From an uncultured Marinifilum sp. (GTDB taxonomy: Bacteria > Bacteroidota > Bacteroidia > Bacteroidales > Marinifilaceae): a stretch of DNA of 64,000 nt. The DNA lies in the NCBI RefSeq assembly GCF_963677195.1, contig NZ_OY781918.1, forward strand, positions 3,832,923 to 3,896,922. Reading direction: 5' to 3'. Both the position numbers and the translations under genes were made by a program. The notes under the pieces were generated by a model. That model made no database searches and was not told where the DNA came from. It saw only the letters and a list, made by a program, of their open reading frames with translations. Positions 61,284-64,000 of this stretch are shown here, piece by piece (within the stretch, counting starts at the first letter, position 1; each line of letters starts with the position of its first letter).

Positions 61284-63791
61284 ATGAAACTTTCTGAATT
61301 AACAGATAATCAAGAAGGAATAATTATTAAAGTACTAGGGCATGGTGCTTTTCGTAAACGAATTACAGAAATGGGATTCGTAAAAGGAAAAAAAGTAACC
61401 GTTATTAAAAATGCTCCCTTAAAAGATCCTGTTGAATATGAAATAATGGGATACGAAGTATCCTTACGCAGAAGCGAGGCAGCTTTAATAGAAATAATTA
61501 CCCTAGAAGAAGCCAAAAATATAAAAGCCTTAAATTTTGAAGGAACATTTAACGACGAAATTCTTAAAACATCTGCCAAAGAAAAAGGCAAAAAAATAAA
61601 CATAGCCTTAGTAGGCAACCCTAATGCCGGAAAAACAACATTATTTAATTTTGCATCTGGCTCTAAAGAGCATGTTGGAAATTACAGTGGAGTAACTGTA
61701 GATTCTAAACAAGCCAAAGTAATTCAAAATGGCTATCGCTTTGATATTACTGATTTACCTGGTACTTATTCATTAACGGCATACTCTCCTGAAGAATTAT
61801 TTGTGCGAAAATACATTTTAGCAGAAAAACCTGATGTTGTAGTTAATGTTGTTGATGCATCGAATTTAGAAAGAAACCTTTACTTAACTACTCAATTAAT
61901 CGACATGGACATTAAGGTGGTTATTGCCTTAAACATGTACGATGAACTGGAAAAAAAAGGAGCTCGCTTTAATTATAAAGCCTTATCGAAAATGTTGGGA
62001 ATTCCAATTATTCCAACAGTAAGTTCTAAAGGAAAAGGAATTAAAGAACTTTTCAATAAAATTATTGAAGTTTACGAAGACAAGGATCCTATCGTTCGTC
62101 ACATTCATATTAATTACGGAGTTCAGGTAGAGAAAGCAATTTCTAAAATTCAGGATAAAATAAAAGAAGACCGAAGAATGTGCACAAAGGCTTCTCCACG
62201 GTTTATTGCTATAAAATTATTGGAGGGAGATGAAAGCGCTCGATATATAATTAAGAAAAGTGAAAAACACTTCGAAATAAAAGATGAAGTTAAGCATCAA
62301 ATTTCTAAAGTTGAAAACGAATTTGGTGAAGTTTGCGAAACAGTAATAACTGATGCCAAATATGGCTTTATAGATGGAGCACTTAAGGAAACATACAAGG
62401 AAAGTCCGGTAAAACGAAGAAGAAAAACAACTATCATAGATACTTTTCTTACCCACAAACTTTTTGGGTTTCCTATTTTCTTCTTGTTCATGTTTCTAAC
62501 ATTTTATGCCACATTTAATCTTGGCGAATATCCTATGAACTGGATTGATTTAGGAGTTAATGCTTTGGGCAACTTAATAGAAAATTGGATGGCTCCTGGC
62601 CCATTAAAAGATTTACTGGTAGATGGAATTATAGGTGGCGTTGGTGGTGTTATTGTATTTCTTCCAAATATATTAATACTATTCTTCTTTATATCCTTTA
62701 TGGAAGATACTGGATACATGGCAAGGGCTGCCTTTATAATGGATAAGTTAATGCACAAAATTGGCTTGCACGGCAAATCGTTTATCCCACTTATTATGGG
62801 CTTTGGATGTAATGTTCCTGCTCTAATGGCTACTCGCACTTTAGAAAACAGAAACGACCGTATTTTAACAATGCTAATTACTCCGTTTATGTCGTGTAGT
62901 GCACGCTTACCGGTTTATATCCTAATTATAGGAACCTTTTTCCCTGGCAATGCAAGTCTTGTTCTTTTTGGAGTTTACATGTTTGGAATTTTATTAGCAA
63001 TTATTTTTGCCAAGATATTTAAAGCAAGTTTCTTTAAATCAAAAGAAGCTCCTTTTGTTATGGAATTACCACCTTATAGACTTCCTACCTTAAAAACCAC
63101 AATTAGACACATGTGGAACAAAGGATTTCAATATTTAACAAAAATGGGAGGTGTAATACTTATTGCATCAATAATTATATGGGCATTAGGATACTTTCCG
63201 AGAGATATTCAATACTCTCAAGACTATGACAAAAAGATTAATGAGATTTCAGAAGAATATAAATTAGCAACAGATAATTTAAATGATTACAACAGCATAA
63301 ACTCTTTAAATGAAATTAAAAATGCAAAAATTGCAAATTTGAATCATTTAATGATGGAAGAACAACAGGAAAATTCATACATTGGACAAATTGGACACTT
63401 TTTTGCTCCTGCCCTACATCCTTTAGGCTTCGATTGGAAAATGACTGTTAGTATTTTGACTGGAATTGCAGCAAAAGAAGTCGTTGTTAGCACAATGGGT
63501 GTTTTGTATCAGGAAGGAGAAGACGCAGACGAAACTAGCGAAGGATTAAGAATTAAATTAAAAGAGCAGAAATTTACTGGCAAGCACAGAACAGGCGAAA
63601 AAGTATTTACCTCTTTATCGGCCTTATCTTTTCTAATATTTATATTAATTTATTTTCCTTGCGTTGCTGTAGTTAGCACAATTACAAAAGAAGCAAACTG
63701 GAAATGGGCAAGCTTTGTAGTATTTTACACAACAGGATTAGCCTGGCTAGTTTCATTTCTTATTTTTCAAATAGGCAGTTTAATAATTTAA
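61284..63791 (+). CDS. feoB: Fused FeoA-FeoB ferrous iron transporter
   Basis: 835 residues. Residues 1-75 are a FeoA SH3-like domain (LSELTDNQEGIIIKVLGHGA, ITEMGFVKGKKVTVIKNAPL). The FeoB G domain follows near 110-270: GNPNAGKTTLFN (G1), TDLPGTYSLTAYSPEE (G3 region), ALNMYDELEKKG (G4). The membrane part has two Gate-type cores (GVGGVIVFLPNILILFFFIS, FMSCSARLPVYILIIG, TGIAAKEVVVSTMG). It imports Fe2+ across the inner membrane. The fusion is common in Bacteroidota. A small Cys-rich gene follows by four bases. Confidence 0.96.
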   Translation: MKLSELTDNQEGIIIKVLGHGAFRKRITEMGFVKGKKVTVIKNAPLKDPVEYEIMGYEVSLRRSEAALIEIITLEEAKNIKALNFEGTFNDEILKTSAKEKGKKINIALVGNPNAGKTTLFNFASGSKEHVGNYSGVTVDSKQAKVIQNGYRFDITDLPGTYSLTAYSPEELFVRKYILAEKPDVVVNVVDASNLERNLYLTTQLIDMDIKVVIALNMYDELEKKGARFNYKALSKMLGIPIIPTVSSKGKGIKELFNKIIEVYEDKDPIVRHIHINYGVQVEKAISKIQDKIKEDRRMCTKASPRFIAIKLLEGDESARYIIKKSEKHFEIKDEVKHQISKVENEFGEVCETVITDAKYGFIDGALKETYKESPVKRRRKTTIIDTFLTHKLFGFPIFFLFMFLTFYATFNLGEYPMNWIDLGVNALGNLIENWMAPGPLKDLLVDGIIGGVGGVIVFLPNILILFFFISFMEDTGYMARAAFIMDKLMHKIGLHGKSFIPLIMGFGCNVPALMATRTLENRNDRILTMLITPFMSCSARLPVYILIIGTFFPGNASLVLFGVYMFGILLAIIFAKIFKASFFKSKEAPFVMELPPYRLPTLKTTIRHMWNKGFQYLTKMGGVILIASIIIWALGYFPRDIQYSQDYDKKINEISEEYKLATDNLNDYNSINSLNEIKNAKIANLNHLMMEEQQENSYIGQIGHFFAPALHPLGFDWKMTVSILTGIAAKEVVVSTMGVLYQEGEDADETSEGLRIKLKEQKFTGKHRTGEKVFTSLSALSFLIFILIYFPCVAVVSTITKEANWKWASFVVFYTTGLAWLVSFLIFQIGSLII

Positions 63792-63795
63792 ATTT

Positions 63796-64000
63796 ATGGG
63801 CATTCAATTAATTACAACATACTTAATAGTATTCTCAGCATTTGCTTATGTAATTTATAATTTCATTAAATTATTTCAGAATAAAAAAACCTCGAAATGT
63901 GGTGGATGTACTGGAGGATGCAGTTTAAAATATGAACTTAATAAAAGAGGAATAAAAACCCTTCCTCACAATAAAAATAGCTTTACATATATTAAAAAAT
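63796..64000 (+). CDS. FeoB-associated Cys-rich membrane protein (truncated by window edge)
   Basis: Starts at the ATG at 63796-63798, four bases after the feoAB stop, and stays open to the edge (68 codons). One transmembrane helix near the start (LITTYLIVFSAFAYVIYNFI) is followed by CGGCTGGCSLKYE, a Cys-rich cluster. This matches the small FeoB-associated Cys-rich protein, which often replaces FeoC. Only a short C-terminal end can be missing. Confidence 0.88.
   Translation, partial: MGIQLITTYLIVFSAFAYVIYNFIKLFQNKKTSKCGGCTGGCSLKYELNKRGIKTLPHNKNSFTYIKK

Overview
The window reads as chromosomal DNA of a Bacteroidota bacterium, most likely a marine Bacteroidales/Marinilabiliales-type organism (lineage inferred from gene content only). 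The supports are low G+C, promoter-like TAnnTTTG -7 boxes, a fused FeoA-FeoB, the nusB / DUF1573 / yajC / ybbR / coaE neighbourhood, DUF5606 and PUR/DUF3276 proteins, OmpA with thrombospondin type 3 repeats, and two-gene RHS systems with BACON and DUF6443-type modules.

Layout. 1-5.1 kb: the 5' part of a secretin-like gene cut by the left edge, a lipoprotein, a REP-associated (RAYT) transposase flanked by three copies of a palindrome, an XRE regulator, and an orphan RHS tip with a papain-like C-terminus followed by a secreted candidate immunity protein. About 5.2-11.2 kb: a G+C-richer integrative element. It holds a cluster of imperfect palindromes, a 44-aa gene, two overlapping tyrosine recombinases (one complete, one lacking two catalytic residues), seven iteron-like decamers, a primase-ATPase-winged-helix protein and a divergent XRE regulator. 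11.25-32.1 kb: one uninterrupted minus-strand series. It starts at 32.1 kb with 14 tandem paralogues of secreted, fibre-like proteins (variable middle, constant C-terminal module), then a giant SpvB/RHS-like partner with a BACON domain, an RHS protein with a WHH nuclease tip, a SUKH immunity protein and a 61-aa protein. Three of the 14 paralogues carry single-site lesions. 32.1-37.4 kb: a very AT-rich spacer, a membrane protein, a TonB-dependent receptor-like protein and two gene remnants meeting at a junction. 37.4-44.9 kb: glycerol genes (porin, glpF, glpK, glpD, a 48-aa leader gene, a second divergent glpK, a PadR regulator). 45-60.3 kb: housekeeping and envelope genes (AsmA/DUF748, MscS, OmpA, DEAD-box helicase, methyltransferase, DnaJ-TerB, coaE, ybbR, yajC, nusB). 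60.5-64 kb: PUR-family protein and the feoAB / Cys-rich iron transport genes, cut by the right edge.

How it fits together. The most unusual unit is the array of secreted proteins feeding into the RHS toxin pair. Spacing of overlap to about 36 nt through all 19 loci suggests co-transcription. I infer, without proof, that the array supplies interchangeable surface or receptor-binding fibres to an RHS toxin system. The neighbouring integrative element with its palindrome cluster lies between the active RHS tip and the orphan tip. The glycerol region forms a complete uptake and oxidation pathway plus a divergent kinase under a PadR regulator.
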